NCBI RefSeq assembly: GCF_022179725.1 | Contig: NZ_BPRC01000007.1 | Location: 174,246-238,245 of the forward strand | DNA length: 64,000 nucleotides | Source: Methylorubrum aminovorans | GTDB taxonomy: Bacteria > Pseudomonadota > Alphaproteobacteria > Rhizobiales > Beijerinckiaceae | Reading direction: 5' to 3' | In this document: in pieces, positions 1 through 11,827 of the stretch | Layout of the letters: each line of letters starts with the position of its first letter | How positions within the stretch are numbered: the first letter of the stretch is position 1 | Made by a program: the position numbers and the translations under genes | Notes under the pieces: model-generated | What the model saw: the letters and a program-made list of their open reading frames with translations, nothing else | Database searches by the model: none | Told to the model about the DNA's origin: nothing

Positions 1-2
1 AG

Positions 3-2090
<2,088 letters not shown>

Positions 2091-2220
2091 CCAGACGTCA
2101 CACGGCTGCGTTCTTTCGCGCCATACGGTCGGCGACACGGGCCGCCGACCGCCTCACAGCGATACGGACAGACGGCAAGGCCGCGTGGTCGAGGGATCCG
2201 CGCCTGCGAAGGGTTGATCG

Positions 2221-3654
<1,434 letters not shown>

Positions 3655-3677
3655 GCCGCGTCGCGTAGAATTAGATG

Positions 3678-3707
3678 GGGCCATCGCCGGAAGGCGGTGG
3701 CCCTTTT
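3678..3707 (+). terminator. Rho-independent terminator after gltD
   Basis: An 11-bp stem (GGGCCATCGCC / GGCGGTGGCCC, one G-U pair) with a GGAA loop is followed by TTTT. It lies 23 bases after the gltD stop and would also shield the convergent hydrolase gene. Confidence 0.85.
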
Positions 3708-3726
3708 CGTTGGATCCTACGGGCGG

Positions 3727-4512
3727 TCAGCGAGACGCGCCGCCGGACCCGGTCGGGTCGCGCACGTCCCATAGGTAACCCGATCCGTCGCGGGTGATCC
3801 GGCCGCGGGTCGCGAGATGCATCCCGGCGACATCCAGCCCCTCGGCGGCGGCGCGGTCCAGGATACGGCGGCGGGTGGCGATCGCCTCCGCCGGGTCGGC
3901 GTCCCAGATCACGGTCCAGTCCGGATGCGGCATCTGCAGCACGCGCGAGTGCAGGATGTCGCCCCAGATCAGCAGTCGCTCCGGCCCATCCTCGATCAGC
4001 ACGCCGGCATGGCCCGGCGTGTGCCCCGGCAGCGGCAGGAACGAGACGCCGGGGGCGAGCTCCGCCCCGCCGGAGACTCGGCGCACCCGGCCGGCATAGG
4101 CCGCCAGCACGGCCTGCGCGGTGTCGAAGAAGACGGCCATCGCGGCGGGCGCCCGAGACCGGGCGCCTTCGTCCGACCAGAAGGCCGCCTCCCGCTCCTG
4201 CACCAGCAGCTCCGCCCCGGTGAAGCGGGCGCGGCCCTCCGCCGTGAGGAGACCGCCGGCATGGTCCGCATGGAGATGGGTCAGCCAGACCGTCTCGATC
4301 TGATCGGGCGTCACGCGTTCCGCCGCGAGCGCCGCCGAGATCTGGCCGAAATCCGGGCCGAACACGGTTCCGCAGCCGGCATCGAGCAGCCAGTTGCGGG
4401 CGCCTCGCCGGATCAGGAACGCGTTGACCGGCTCCGGCGAGGGTCCGCCCGGCGGAAGACCGGCCCCCGTGAGCAGGGCGCGCCCAGCCTCGCTGTCGGC
4501 GCCTGGGATCAT
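3727..4512 (-). CDS. MBL-fold metallo-hydrolase
   Basis: The 261-residue protein has the metallo-beta-lactamase signature HLHADHAGG near residue 100, followed by the later metal ligands in LPLPGHTPGHAG and IWGDILHSR. It belongs to the broad family of zinc-dependent hydrolases (quorum-lactonase, methyl parathion hydrolase and glyoxalase II relatives); the substrate cannot be told from sequence. The ATG at 4512 is the only standard start in the frame. However, the frame stays open upstream to a TAA at 4597-4599, and the residues there (GAYTVTPLRDGLFPLQPS) look like the first beta strands of this fold, so either a rare CTG start at about 4545 is used or the 5' end is damaged. It is convergent with gltD. 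Confidence 0.85.
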   Translation of the reverse strand: MIPGADSEAGRALLTGAGLPPGGPSPEPVNAFLIRRGARNWLLDAGCGTVFGPDFGQISAALAAERVTPDQIETVWLTHLHADHAGGLLTAEGRARFTGAELLVQEREAAFWSDEGARSRAPAAMAVFFDTAQAVLAAYAGRVRRVSGGAELAPGVSFLPLPGHTPGHAGVLIEDGPERLLIWGDILHSRVLQMPHPDWTVIWDADPAEAIATRRRILDRAAAEGLDVAGMHLATRGRITRDGSGYLWDVRDPTGSGGASR

Positions 4513-4748
4513 GCTCGGCTGGAGCGGAAACAGACCGTCGCGCAGCGGCGTGACGGTGTAGGCACCGACGGCGGCTCCGAATCCGGTGAACGGAGCTTAT
4601 GATCCTGACCGGCCTCGTCGCGAAGGCCAGGGACGGCGGCCCGCCGTCATCAGGGAATCTCTCCCGATTCCGCTTCAACCCGCCCGCGCCGTTGCTTTTG
4701 GCCGGCATGACCGGGCGAGGAGGTCGCTCCCCACCCTTCGATGGACCC

Positions 4749-6194
4749 CTATCCCGGCGGCCAGCGGAAATCATCCGCTCGACCCGGCTGCGGCAGCGGC
4801 GCCGCCCCGCGTTGCAGGCTGCGCTCACGGGTGCCGGTGGCATCACCCTCCTGTGAGCGACCGGTGATCAGCGTCCCGCCCGGCGAGATTTCGGTGCGGC
4901 CGAGCGGCACCACCGGTCCCGCGGCGGGCTTGACCGGCAGACTCGGGATGCCGGGCGGCTCGGGCAGGCTTGGCAGCATCGCGGTGATCTTGCGGTCGAT
5001 CGCCGCCGTGTCCTCGCTGCCGAGCCCCGCCCCGCCCTCACCGGGCGTGGCTGCGACCGCGGCAGCGGGCTGCTCGGAGGGGAGGCCGCCCTTTGCACCC
5101 ATCAGGCGCTTCAGCTCCACGTCGGCGAAGTGGGCGACCTTGCGCGAGCCGGCGGCGGTGAAGTGGATGCCGTCGGAGGTGCGCAGCCGCGCCTCCTGGC
5201 CGTCCACGTCAGGGCCCGACGCCGTGAAGCGGTTGCGGTCATCGACGAAGCCCTGCCAGACCTCGGCATAGGATTGGCCGGCCCGCTGCACCCGCTCGCG
5301 CACAAGGTCGTTGATCGCCGCGAAGTCGCGACTCAGGCTCTCGCTGCGGACCGGCGGCAGTCCGACCCAGACCAGCGGCACCTTGTGCTCGGCGAACACC
5401 TTCGCCACCGCATCCACCCGTGCGCCGTAGAGCTCGCGCCACTTGTCGGAGAGCGCCTCGTAACTCTGGTCGCCCTCTCGGATCGCCTGCCGGTCGTTCA
5501 CGCCGATCATCATCAGCGCGTAGGAGAGGTTGGGCGTGGTCTTGAGGGCATCCTCGGCGCTCTTGGCCCAATCGACCAGATCCTTGCGCACAAGGCCGCT
5601 ATCGGCCTTCGAGCGGTCGAGCACGGCGATCTCGGCATTGTCGGAGAACGCCTCGTCGACCCCCTTGGCGAGGTAGCTTGCGAGCGAGTCTCCGAAGACG
5701 GCGATCTGGGTCGTCGGCGCCGTTTTCGGGATCTTGGCCTTGGGCTGCGCCACGGTGGGGGCAGGGCTCGGCCGGCGGCGGCGGGCGGCGCGCTCCTCAT
5801 CCGAGCGACCGGTCGCCGTGGGTGCGGGTGCGGGCGCGCGGGGGCGCTGCGGCCGGGCATAGCCGGGCGTGGGCTGCGGCGGCGGGGTCGGCTGGGCGCG
5901 CGGCTGGTCCTCCCACGGCCAGTAGAACTGGCGCGGTGCCTCCTGCGGCGGCGGCGCCCGGCGGACGGGCGCCCGGCCGTAATCGTCGGCATAGGCGCCC
6001 CGCGCCCGGCGGCGCGGGGGCGGCGCAGCGTAGGGATCGGCGGCGGGCGCGTCGTAGCTGTCGCCCCATTGTGCCGCGGCCGGCTGCGGCAGCACGGACC
6101 ACGCAGCGGCGAGCGAGAGGACGGCAAGGGCGAGAAGGCCGAGGATCGCAGTCGAACGCGGGAGCGCGGTGCGATCGGTCGGGCGACGTGGCAT
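4749..6194 (-). CDS. DUF459-type SGNH/GDSL hydrolase, exported
   Basis: This 481-residue protein opens with a basic stretch and one hydrophobic segment (residues about 15-40), consistent with a signal anchor. A Pro/Arg/Ala-rich low-complexity linker runs to about residue 160. The catalytic domain follows: VFGDSLASYL carries the nucleophile Ser, MIGVNDRQ the oxyanion Asn, and SDGIHFTAAG the Asp-His pair. The C-terminal 100 residues are again low-complexity. DUF459 proteins are SGNH-fold esterase-like enzymes of alphaproteobacterial envelopes, often linked to polysaccharide or peptidoglycan acyl groups; the substrate here is unknown. It stands alone, with 260 bases to the transglycosylase gene upstream of it on the same strand. 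Confidence 0.85.
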   Translation of the reverse strand: MPRRPTDRTALPRSTAILGLLALAVLSLAAAWSVLPQPAAAQWGDSYDAPAADPYAAPPPRRRARGAYADDYGRAPVRRAPPPQEAPRQFYWPWEDQPRAQPTPPPQPTPGYARPQRPRAPAPAPTATGRSDEERAARRRRPSPAPTVAQPKAKIPKTAPTTQIAVFGDSLASYLAKGVDEAFSDNAEIAVLDRSKADSGLVRKDLVDWAKSAEDALKTTPNLSYALMMIGVNDRQAIREGDQSYEALSDKWRELYGARVDAVAKVFAEHKVPLVWVGLPPVRSESLSRDFAAINDLVRERVQRAGQSYAEVWQGFVDDRNRFTASGPDVDGQEARLRTSDGIHFTAAGSRKVAHFADVELKRLMGAKGGLPSEQPAAAVAATPGEGGAGLGSEDTAAIDRKITAMLPSLPEPPGIPSLPVKPAAGPVVPLGRTEISPGGTLITGRSQEGDATGTRERSLQRGAAPLPQPGRADDFRWPPG

Positions 6195-6355
6195 GCGCGA
6201 AGCCTCGATCGAAGGGGAGGGGCGGAAGGACCCCGGAGTTCGACAGGATAACGCGCGGAAGCCGGCGCGTCTAAGAGTGCCTCACAAACCTCCCGGTCAC
6301 CGGCCGCGCTCGCTCAGGCAAGGACGGCGCGGCGGGAGTTGTGTGAGAGACGCGC

Positions 6356-6392
6356 GAGCCTCGTCCTGGATATCCGATCCAGGCCGAGGCTC
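6356..6392. repeat. Long intergenic hairpin (16-bp arms)
   Basis: Arms GAGCCTCGTCCTGGAT (6356-6371) and ATCCAGGCCGAGGCTC (6377-6392) pair with one mismatch around a 5-base loop. It lies 60 bases downstream of the transglycosylase stop. No T-run follows on the minus strand, so it is better read as an intergenic palindrome or 3'-end stabiliser than as a classical terminator. Confidence 0.6.
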
Positions 6393-6407
6393 GGGCTCAT
6401 TGGTTTT

Positions 6408-6452
6408 GCATCGTCTTTTCCGAAAGCCGGTGGCCACCTATCGGGACGATGC
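6408..6452. repeat. Intergenic palindromic element with GCATCGTC/GACGATGC ends
   Basis: The 45-base element starts with GCATCGTC (6408-6415) and ends with GACGATGC (6445-6452), with a CCGAAA..CCGG core. It sits one base from the transglycosylase stop codon. It resembles the short dispersed palindromes common between genes in Rhizobiales; the dispersed nature is recalled, not shown by this window. Confidence 0.5.
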
Positions 6453-6453
6453 T

Positions 6454-7635
6454 CTATGGCCGCGCCTCCAGCCGCTCCAGCAGGGCCGGCCGAGCGTAGC
6501 CGTCCGCCGGCAGACCTTCTCGGATCTGATATTGCCGCACCGCCTCGCGCAGCTTCGGACCGGCCCGCCCGTCCTGTTCGCCGGCATAGAGCCCTTGGGC
6601 GGCGAGTCCGGCCTGAAGGCGCTTGAGACCCGGCCCGTCGAGGCGGACGGCCCCGCTCGGCCAAGCGGCCGCGAGCGCCGGACCGCCAGCCAGCCGGTCG
6701 GCGAGGTGGCCGACTGCGAGCGCGTAGGAATCGGAGGTGTTGTAGCCGCGGATCACCTCGAAATTATCGGTGATGAGAAAGACCGGGCTCCCGAGCCCGC
6801 CGGGCAGGAACAAGCTCGCCTCGCCGCTCGCCGGCAGGGGCTTGCCGTCGGTGCGGCGCACGCCACGGGCGGCAAAGCCGGCGAGGGGCCCGCGATAGCG
6901 GGTCAGGTCGAAATCCTTCGGCAGGCTGACCTCGTAGCCCCAGGACAGGCCGGGCTTCCAGCCGAGCGAGCGCAGATAATGTGCGATGGAAGCCAGAGAA
7001 TCGGCCTCCGAGCGCCAGATGTCGCGCCGCCCGTCGCCATCGAAATCGATGGCCTCCCGCAGGTAGACCGAGGGCAGGAACTGCACCTGTCCCATGGCGC
7101 CGGCCCAGGAGCCGACCATCCGCGCCGGCTCGATGTCGCCGTTCTCGAGGATCTGGAGGGCTGCCAGCAATTCGTCGCGAAACAGGCTGCCGCGATAGCG
7201 GGCGTAAGCGAGGCTCGCCAGCGCCTGGACCGTCGGCAGGGAGCCGGCGCTGGCACCGAAATCCGACTCGACGCCCCAGAAGGCCAGCACGACCGAGCGC
7301 GGCACGCCGGTCTTCGTCTCGATCGCCGCAAGCGTGCCCGCGAGCCGCTTGCCCTGCGCCTGCCCCCTGGCGATCCGCGCACCCGACACCGCGCCGACGA
7401 GGTAGTCCCAGACCGGTCGGCTGAACTCGCCCTGGCGGCGGGTGCGGGCGACGACGTCCGGGTCCGGTCCGCGAAGGTCGGCGAAGGCCGCGTCGAAGGT
7501 TTTCTGTGAGATGCCGCGGGCCGCCGCATCGGAGCGCAGGGACGCGACGAAGCCCGCGAAATCGCCGTCCTGCGCCCGCGCTGGCCCCGCCAGCAGCACG
7601 AGCGCGAGGAGGAGGGCAGCGCGGAGTGTGCTCAC
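6454..7635 (-). CDS. Lytic murein transglycosylase, MltB-type
   Basis: The 393-residue protein has a signal peptide (cleavage probably after AGPARA, about residue 21). The SLT_2 domain follows, with catalytic Glu123 in FWGVESDFG and the family motifs GAMGQVQFLPSVY and DFDGDGRRDIW. The last about 60 residues form a peptidoglycan-binding domain 1 (GAGLKRLQ-like helix to YQIREGLPADGY). It cleaves glycan strands to 1,6-anhydro products in the periplasm. The GTG start at 7635 overlaps the galE stop by 4 bases (GTGA), so translation is probably coupled to galE. Confidence 0.93.
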   Translation of the reverse strand: MSTLRAALLLALVLLAGPARAQDGDFAGFVASLRSDAAARGISQKTFDAAFADLRGPDPDVVARTRRQGEFSRPVWDYLVGAVSGARIARGQAQGKRLAGTLAAIETKTGVPRSVVLAFWGVESDFGASAGSLPTVQALASLAYARYRGSLFRDELLAALQILENGDIEPARMVGSWAGAMGQVQFLPSVYLREAIDFDGDGRRDIWRSEADSLASIAHYLRSLGWKPGLSWGYEVSLPKDFDLTRYRGPLAGFAARGVRRTDGKPLPASGEASLFLPGGLGSPVFLITDNFEVIRGYNTSDSYALAVGHLADRLAGGPALAAAWPSGAVRLDGPGLKRLQAGLAAQGLYAGEQDGRAGPKLREAVRQYQIREGLPADGYARPALLERLEARP

Positions 7636-8624
7636 CGGCGGTTCCGCTTCACCAGGGCGTCCTCCCAGGCCAATGCCTGGGCGACGATGGCGTCGAGGTC
7701 GTCATGCTTCGGGGTCCAGCCGAGTTCGTTGCGGATGCGGTCGGCGCTGGCGATGATCTGGGCCGGATCACCGGGACGGCGGGGCGACAGGCGCACCTCG
7801 AAGTCACGGCCGGAGATGCGCTTGACCACCTCCACCACCTCCAAGACCGAGTAGCCTCGGCCGTAGCCGCAGTTGAGCGTCAGGCTCTCTCCGCCGCCGC
7901 GCAGGTGGTCGAGCACGACCATGTGCGCGTCCGCCAGATCCGAGACCTGGATGTAGTCGCGCAGGCAGGAGCCGTCGCGCGTCGGATAATCGGTGCCGAA
8001 CACCTCCAGATGCGTGCGCTGACCCAGTGCGGCCTGCGTCGCCACCTTGATCAGGTGGGTGGCCGCCGGCATCGACTGCCCGGAGCGCCCGCGCGGATCG
8101 GCCCCGGCCACGTTGAAGTAGCGCAGGATGCCGTAGGTGAAGCCGTGCGCGGCCGCCGCATCGGCGAGCATCCACTCGCTCATCAGCTTCGAGCGGCCGT
8201 AGGGGTTGATGGGGTTCGTCGCCAGCGTCTCGGGTACGGGCACGATCTCCGGTTCGCCATAGACCGCGGCCGTCGAGGAAAAGATGAAGTGCCGGACGTT
8301 CGTGCGCGCCGCGGTCTCGATCAGCGCCCGCGTCTTCACGGTATTGGCGAGATAGTAGCCGAGCGGATCGGCGACCGATTCCGGCACCACGATCTTGGCC
8401 GCGAAATGCGCGACCGCATCGATCCGGTGGCGCAGGATCGTCTCGGTGACGAGGCCTTGGTCGGCCACGTCGCCGACGACGAGCCGAACTTCCGGGGGCA
8501 GGGCCCAGTCGTAGCCGGTCGAGAGATCGTCGAGAACCACGACCTCCTCGTGCCCGGCATCGACCAGCGCGAGCACCATATGGCTGCCGATATAACCCGC
8601 ACCACCCGTGACCAGAACCGCCAT
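7632..8624 (-). CDS. galE: UDP-glucose 4-epimerase
   Basis: The 330-residue short-chain dehydrogenase interconverts UDP-glucose and UDP-galactose in the cytoplasm. The NAD-binding GGAGYIG is at residues 7-13, the catalytic Ser is in FSSTAAVYG near 117, and Tyr142/Lys146 form YxxxK. Length fits the family. Its neighbour galU, divergent across 171 bases, makes the UDP-glucose substrate, so the two share a pathway for surface polysaccharide precursors. The 3' end overlaps the transglycosylase start by 4 bases. Confidence 0.95.
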   Translation of the reverse strand: MAVLVTGGAGYIGSHMVLALVDAGHEEVVVLDDLSTGYDWALPPEVRLVVGDVADQGLVTETILRHRIDAVAHFAAKIVVPESVADPLGYYLANTVKTRALIETAARTNVRHFIFSSTAAVYGEPEIVPVPETLATNPINPYGRSKLMSEWMLADAAAAHGFTYGILRYFNVAGADPRGRSGQSMPAATHLIKVATQAALGQRTHLEVFGTDYPTRDGSCLRDYIQVSDLADAHMVVLDHLRGGGESLTLNCGYGRGYSVLEVVEVVKRISGRDFEVRLSPRRPGDPAQIIASADRIRNELGWTPKHDDLDAIVAQALAWEDALVKRNRR

Positions 8625-8795
8625 CGTCTCCCCCGATTCGTCTCCCGCCGTCCGTCGGCGGAAGCTTCAAGCCCTGTTTAATGACGAAATCCTGCCAATC
8701 ACACCCAAGCGGGGCTGTTAGCGGCCGCCCGAGTCCTATTTGATCTCCGTCGATCAGGGCTTGCCCCGACCAACGCCAAAAACGGGTCCCGCCAC

Positions 8796-9662
8796 ATGAA
8801 ACCAATCCGCAAGGCCGTCCTTCCCGTCGCGGGCCTCGGCACGCGCTTCCTGCCGGCCACCAAGGCCGTGCCGAAGGAGATGCTTACCGTCGTCGATCGC
8901 CCTGTTGTTCAGCACGTCGTCGACGAGGCGCGTGAAGCCGGCATTGAGCATTTCATTTTCGTCACCGGCCGCGGCAAGGCGGTGATCGAGGATCACTTCG
9001 ACATCGCGTTCGAACTCGATCACACCCTGCAGGCGCGCGGCAAGACGGCCGCCTATGAGGAACTGAAGAAGGACCTTCCCAAAGCGGGACAGACCAGCTT
9101 CACCCGTCAGCAGGCGCCGCTCGGCCTCGGCCACGCGGTCTGGTGCGCCCGAGAGATCGTCGGCGACGAGCCCTTCGCGGTTCTGCTGCCCGACATGCTC
9201 AGCCGCGGCTGCATGGGCCAGATGCTCAAGGCCTACGAGCAGCACGGCGGCAACGTCATCGCCGTCGAAGAGGTCAAGCCCGAGGAGACTCACCAGTACG
9301 GTATCGTCGCAGTCGGCGAGACGTTCGGCCAGACCTTTGAGATCACCGGCATGGTCGAGAAGCCGAAGCAGGGTACCGCGCCCTCGAACTTCATCATCTC
9401 CGGCCGCTACATCCTCCAGCCCGAGATCTTCTCGATCCTGGAGCGGGGCGAAACCGGCGCCGGCGGCGAGATCCAGCTCACCGACGCGATGATCCGGCTC
9501 GCCGAGCAGCAGAAGTTTTACGGCATGCGCTTCGATGGTCGCACCTATGACACCGGCTCCAAGATCGGCTTCCTCACCGCCAATCTCGCCTACGGTCTGG
9601 AGCGTCCGGAGCTCGCCGATGCGCTGAAGGCAGAAATTCGGGCCCTTCTGGGCGACGCCTAA
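8796..9662 (+). CDS. galU: UTP-glucose-1-phosphate uridylyltransferase
   Basis: The 288-residue nucleotidyltransferase makes UDP-glucose from UTP and glucose-1-phosphate. The N-terminal signature [18 protein letters not shown] spans residues about 13-30, and VEKPKQG with the later TGSKIGF are also typical. Length equals that of bacterial GalU proteins. It is transcribed away from galE and followed by a gap with direct repeats and a terminator. Confidence 0.96.
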   Translation: MKPIRKAVLPVAGLGTRFLPATKAVPKEMLTVVDRPVVQHVVDEAREAGIEHFIFVTGRGKAVIEDHFDIAFELDHTLQARGKTAAYEELKKDLPKAGQTSFTRQQAPLGLGHAVWCAREIVGDEPFAVLLPDMLSRGCMGQMLKAYEQHGGNVIAVEEVKPEETHQYGIVAVGETFGQTFEITGMVEKPKQGTAPSNFIISGRYILQPEIFSILERGETGAGGEIQLTDAMIRLAEQQKFYGMRFDGRTYDTGSKIGFLTANLAYGLERPELADALKAEIRALLGDA

Positions 9663-9726
9663 GGTTCCATGCGCGCGCGAGACCGATCCATGCGCCAGGC
9701 GCATGTGGAAACGTTATCAGCGCCCT

Positions 9727-9758
9727 TGCGATTTGTGCAGCGCGATGCGATTTGTGCA
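9727..9758. repeat. 13-bp direct repeat pair after galU
   Basis: TGCGATTTGTGCA occurs at 9727-9739 and again at 9746-9758, a 19-base period. It lies between the galU stop and the terminator. Function unknown. Confidence 0.6.
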
Positions 9759-9822
9759 TTGCGAGATCGCGATGGCGTCGCGGTCCCGTAGCCCTTCTTG
9801 GGCGTTTCCTCCCTAGACTTCG

Positions 9823-9848
9823 GGCCGTCCTTCGGGGCGGCCTTTTTT
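9823..9848 (+). terminator. Rho-independent terminator downstream of galU
   Basis: The stem GGCCGTCC/GGGCGGCC (one G-U pair) with a TTCG tetraloop is followed by six Ts. It lies 160 bases after galU, giving galU an unusually long 3' UTR. Confidence 0.8.
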
Positions 9849-9899
9849 CTTGCCCGATGCGGAGACCGCACTAACGCCACGCTATCGGCCGACCGGCTC

Positions 9900-10796
9900 C
9901 TACTCGGCCGCCATGCGGAGGGACGACGCCTCCACCGTCTCGGCCGCGACCTCGGCGAAGACCCTGGCGAGATTGTCCGCCAGCAACGCGAATCCGACCG
10001 TCAGCGCCAGCGACTGCTCATTCATGTAGAGCGCGCGGTTGATCTCGATCTGCAGCGCGTGCCGCCCGAGTCCCGGCTCGCCGTAATGCTCGGTGATGAA
10101 GCCGCCGGCATAGGGCTTGTTGCGCACCACCTTGTAGCCCAGCGCCCTCAGGCGGCTCTCGACGCCCTCCACCAGGAACGGCTGGCAGGCCGTGCCGAAG
10201 CGGTCGCCGAGCACGAAGTCCGCCTGGGCGCTCTCGTCCCGCCCGAGGCTCGACGAGGGCATCGAGTGGCAATCGATCAGGAAGGCACGGCCGAAGCTCC
10301 GCGCCGTGCGGTGGATCAGGCCGCGCAGGGTCCGGTGATAGGGCTTGTAGAGCGTTTCGATGCGCTGCACCGCCTCCTCCACCGGCAGACGCTCCCGGTA
10401 GATCTCCTGCCCGTCGGCGACGATGCGCGGCACCGTCCCCAGGCCTCCCGCCACCCGCATGGAGCGGGTGTTGGCGAAGGCGGGCAGGCGGCCGGCGAAC
10501 ATGCGTGGGTCGAGTTCGTAGGGCTCGCGGTTCACATCGAGATAGGCGCGGGGGAAATTCGCCCGCATCAGAGGCGCGCCAAGGCCGACGACCGAGGCGA
10601 ACAGCCGGTCGACATGGGCGTCCTCCGAGCGGCGCAGCGCCAATGCGTCGAGCCGTGAGGCGGCGAGGAAGGAGCGGGGATAATGCGCACCGGAATGGGG
10701 CGCGTTGAACACGAAGGGAATCGCGTGCTGCGCCGGCTCGTCCACGACGAAGGGTGGATCGAACGCCTCGGGTCCGTCGGGCTGTGAAGGGCTCAT
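9900..10796 (-). CDS. N-formylglutamate amidohydrolase family protein
   Basis: The 298-residue protein matches the N-formylglutamate deformylase family: FVFNAPHSGAHYP near the N-terminus, ANFPRAYLDVNREPYELDPRMF, LIDCHSMPS and the C-terminal LQIEINRALYM are the conserved metal-binding and substrate blocks. Family enzymes release glutamate and formate from N-formylglutamate or act on related N-acyl amino acids. The ATG at 10796 is preferred because homology begins just after it; an ATG at 10937 would add 47 residues of low-complexity sequence. It is divergent from cpdR, a pairing frequent in alphaproteobacteria (recalled knowledge). Confidence 0.88.
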   Translation of the reverse strand: MSPSQPDGPEAFDPPFVVDEPAQHAIPFVFNAPHSGAHYPRSFLAASRLDALALRRSEDAHVDRLFASVVGLGAPLMRANFPRAYLDVNREPYELDPRMFAGRLPAFANTRSMRVAGGLGTVPRIVADGQEIYRERLPVEEAVQRIETLYKPYHRTLRGLIHRTARSFGRAFLIDCHSMPSSSLGRDESAQADFVLGDRFGTACQPFLVEGVESRLRALGYKVVRNKPYAGGFITEHYGEPGLGRHALQIEINRALYMNEQSLALTVGFALLADNLARVFAEVAAETVEASSLRMAAE

Positions 10797-11104
10797 CGAG
10801 AGGCGGAGGCCTGCGCGTGGCGCGGAAGGGACATCGCGCCAGTTTGCGGCGCCGCGTCCGCCCTGTCCACCATGCGGCGCACAGAGCTGCGAGAGGGGCA
10901 CGACAGGGTGCGGAGAGTGTCGGGTGCGGCGCGACACCGGCCCCGTTTAACGCTCTGTTTACCAAGCCGCAGCTTTATGAAATGAACACCCACCGAGCAT
11001 GTCTCGCGAAGCGCCGGCCGCGCTGTCGTGCCCTCGATCGGCATGGTAGCGACCGGGCGTATCCTGAGACACTCCAAGGCGCATGGGCACCGGGACGCCG
11101 TTCG
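10797..11104. other. Divergent intergenic region before cpdR
   Basis: This 308-base gap separates the amidohydrolase gene from cpdR. No credible gene is seen. It holds a CtrA-like box at 10947-10961 and must carry promoters for both flanking genes. Confidence 0.6.
10947..10961. promoter_or_regulatory. Possible CtrA-type box upstream of cpdR
   Basis: TTAA-N7-TTTA is one mismatch from the CtrA consensus TTAA-N7-TTAA. It lies about 145 bases before cpdR. CpdR acts in the CtrA degradation pathway, so feedback would make sense, but the match is imperfect. Confidence 0.35.
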
Positions 11105-11461
11105 ATGAAGATCCTGCTCGCGGAAGACGACAACGACATGCGCCGGTTTCTGGCCAAGGCGCTCCAGAACGCCGGCTACGACGTGCTGTCCTTCGACAAC
11201 GGCCTGTCCGCCTATAACCGCCTGCGCGAGGAGCCGTTCGAGCTTCTCCTGACCGATATCGTCATGCCGGAGATGGACGGCATCGAGCTGGCGCGCCGCG
11301 CCACCGAACTCGACCCGGACATCAAGGTGATGTTCATCACCGGTTTTGCCGCGGTGGCGCTGAACCCGGATTCGAAGGCGCCGAAGGATGCGAAGGTGCT
11401 CTCGAAGCCCTTCCACCTGCGCGACCTCGTCAACGAGGTCGAGAAGCTTCTCGCGGCCTGA
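11105..11461 (+). CDS. cpdR: Single-domain response regulator CpdR
   Basis: The 118-residue protein is a lone receiver domain: acidic pocket EDDND at residues 7-11, phosphoacceptor Asp51 in LLTDIVMPEMDG, and the switch Lys in LSKPFHL. The segment from FITGFAAVALNPDS to the end is characteristic of CpdR. In Caulobacter, unphosphorylated CpdR brings ClpXP to the cell pole for degradation of CtrA and other substrates. The ATG at 11105 gives the standard length; a longer upstream frame has no homology. It lies near grxC but 108 bases apart, so it is probably its own unit. Confidence 0.95.
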   Translation: MKILLAEDDNDMRRFLAKALQNAGYDVLSFDNGLSAYNRLREEPFELLLTDIVMPEMDGIELARRATELDPDIKVMFITGFAAVALNPDSKAPKDAKVLSKPFHLRDLVNEVEKLLAA

Positions 11462-11569
11462 GCGGACGCTCGTGCGGCGATCGTCCGACGCTGTGTCCCG
11501 GCCGCAGTAGGAAGATCCGCACGGCTCGCCTATATCCGTCGCTTTCCCCCTCGGGCGCGCGACGGACCC

Positions 11570-11827
11570 ATGCAGCCGGTCACGATCTACACCACGGCCT
11601 GGTGCCCCTATTGCTCCGCGGCCAAAAGCCTGCTGCGTGAGAAGGGCGTGTCGTTCAACGAGATCGACGTTGAGCGGACGTCGGGGGCTCGCGCGACCAT
11701 GGTCCAGCGGGCCGGCGGGCGCACTTCCGTGCCGCAGATCTTCGTCGGCGACCGGCATGTTGGCGGTTGCGACGACCTCTACGCCCTGGAGCGGGCCGGC
11801 GACCTCGATCCGCTGCTCGCCGCATGA
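11570..11827 (+). CDS. grxC: Glutaredoxin 3
   Basis: The 85-residue protein has the redox motif CPYC at residues 12-15, the TSVPQIFV cis-proline segment and GGCDDL glutathione-binding turn. It reduces disulfides and glutathionylated proteins in the cytoplasm. The gene overlaps the next one by ATGA, and a DUF1178 gene follows; grxC, a nitrilase-type gene and DUF1178 together are a frequent alphaproteobacterial run. Confidence 0.95.
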   Translation: MQPVTIYTTAWCPYCSAAKSLLREKGVSFNEIDVERTSGARATMVQRAGGRTSVPQIFVGDRHVGGCDDLYALERAGDLDPLLAA

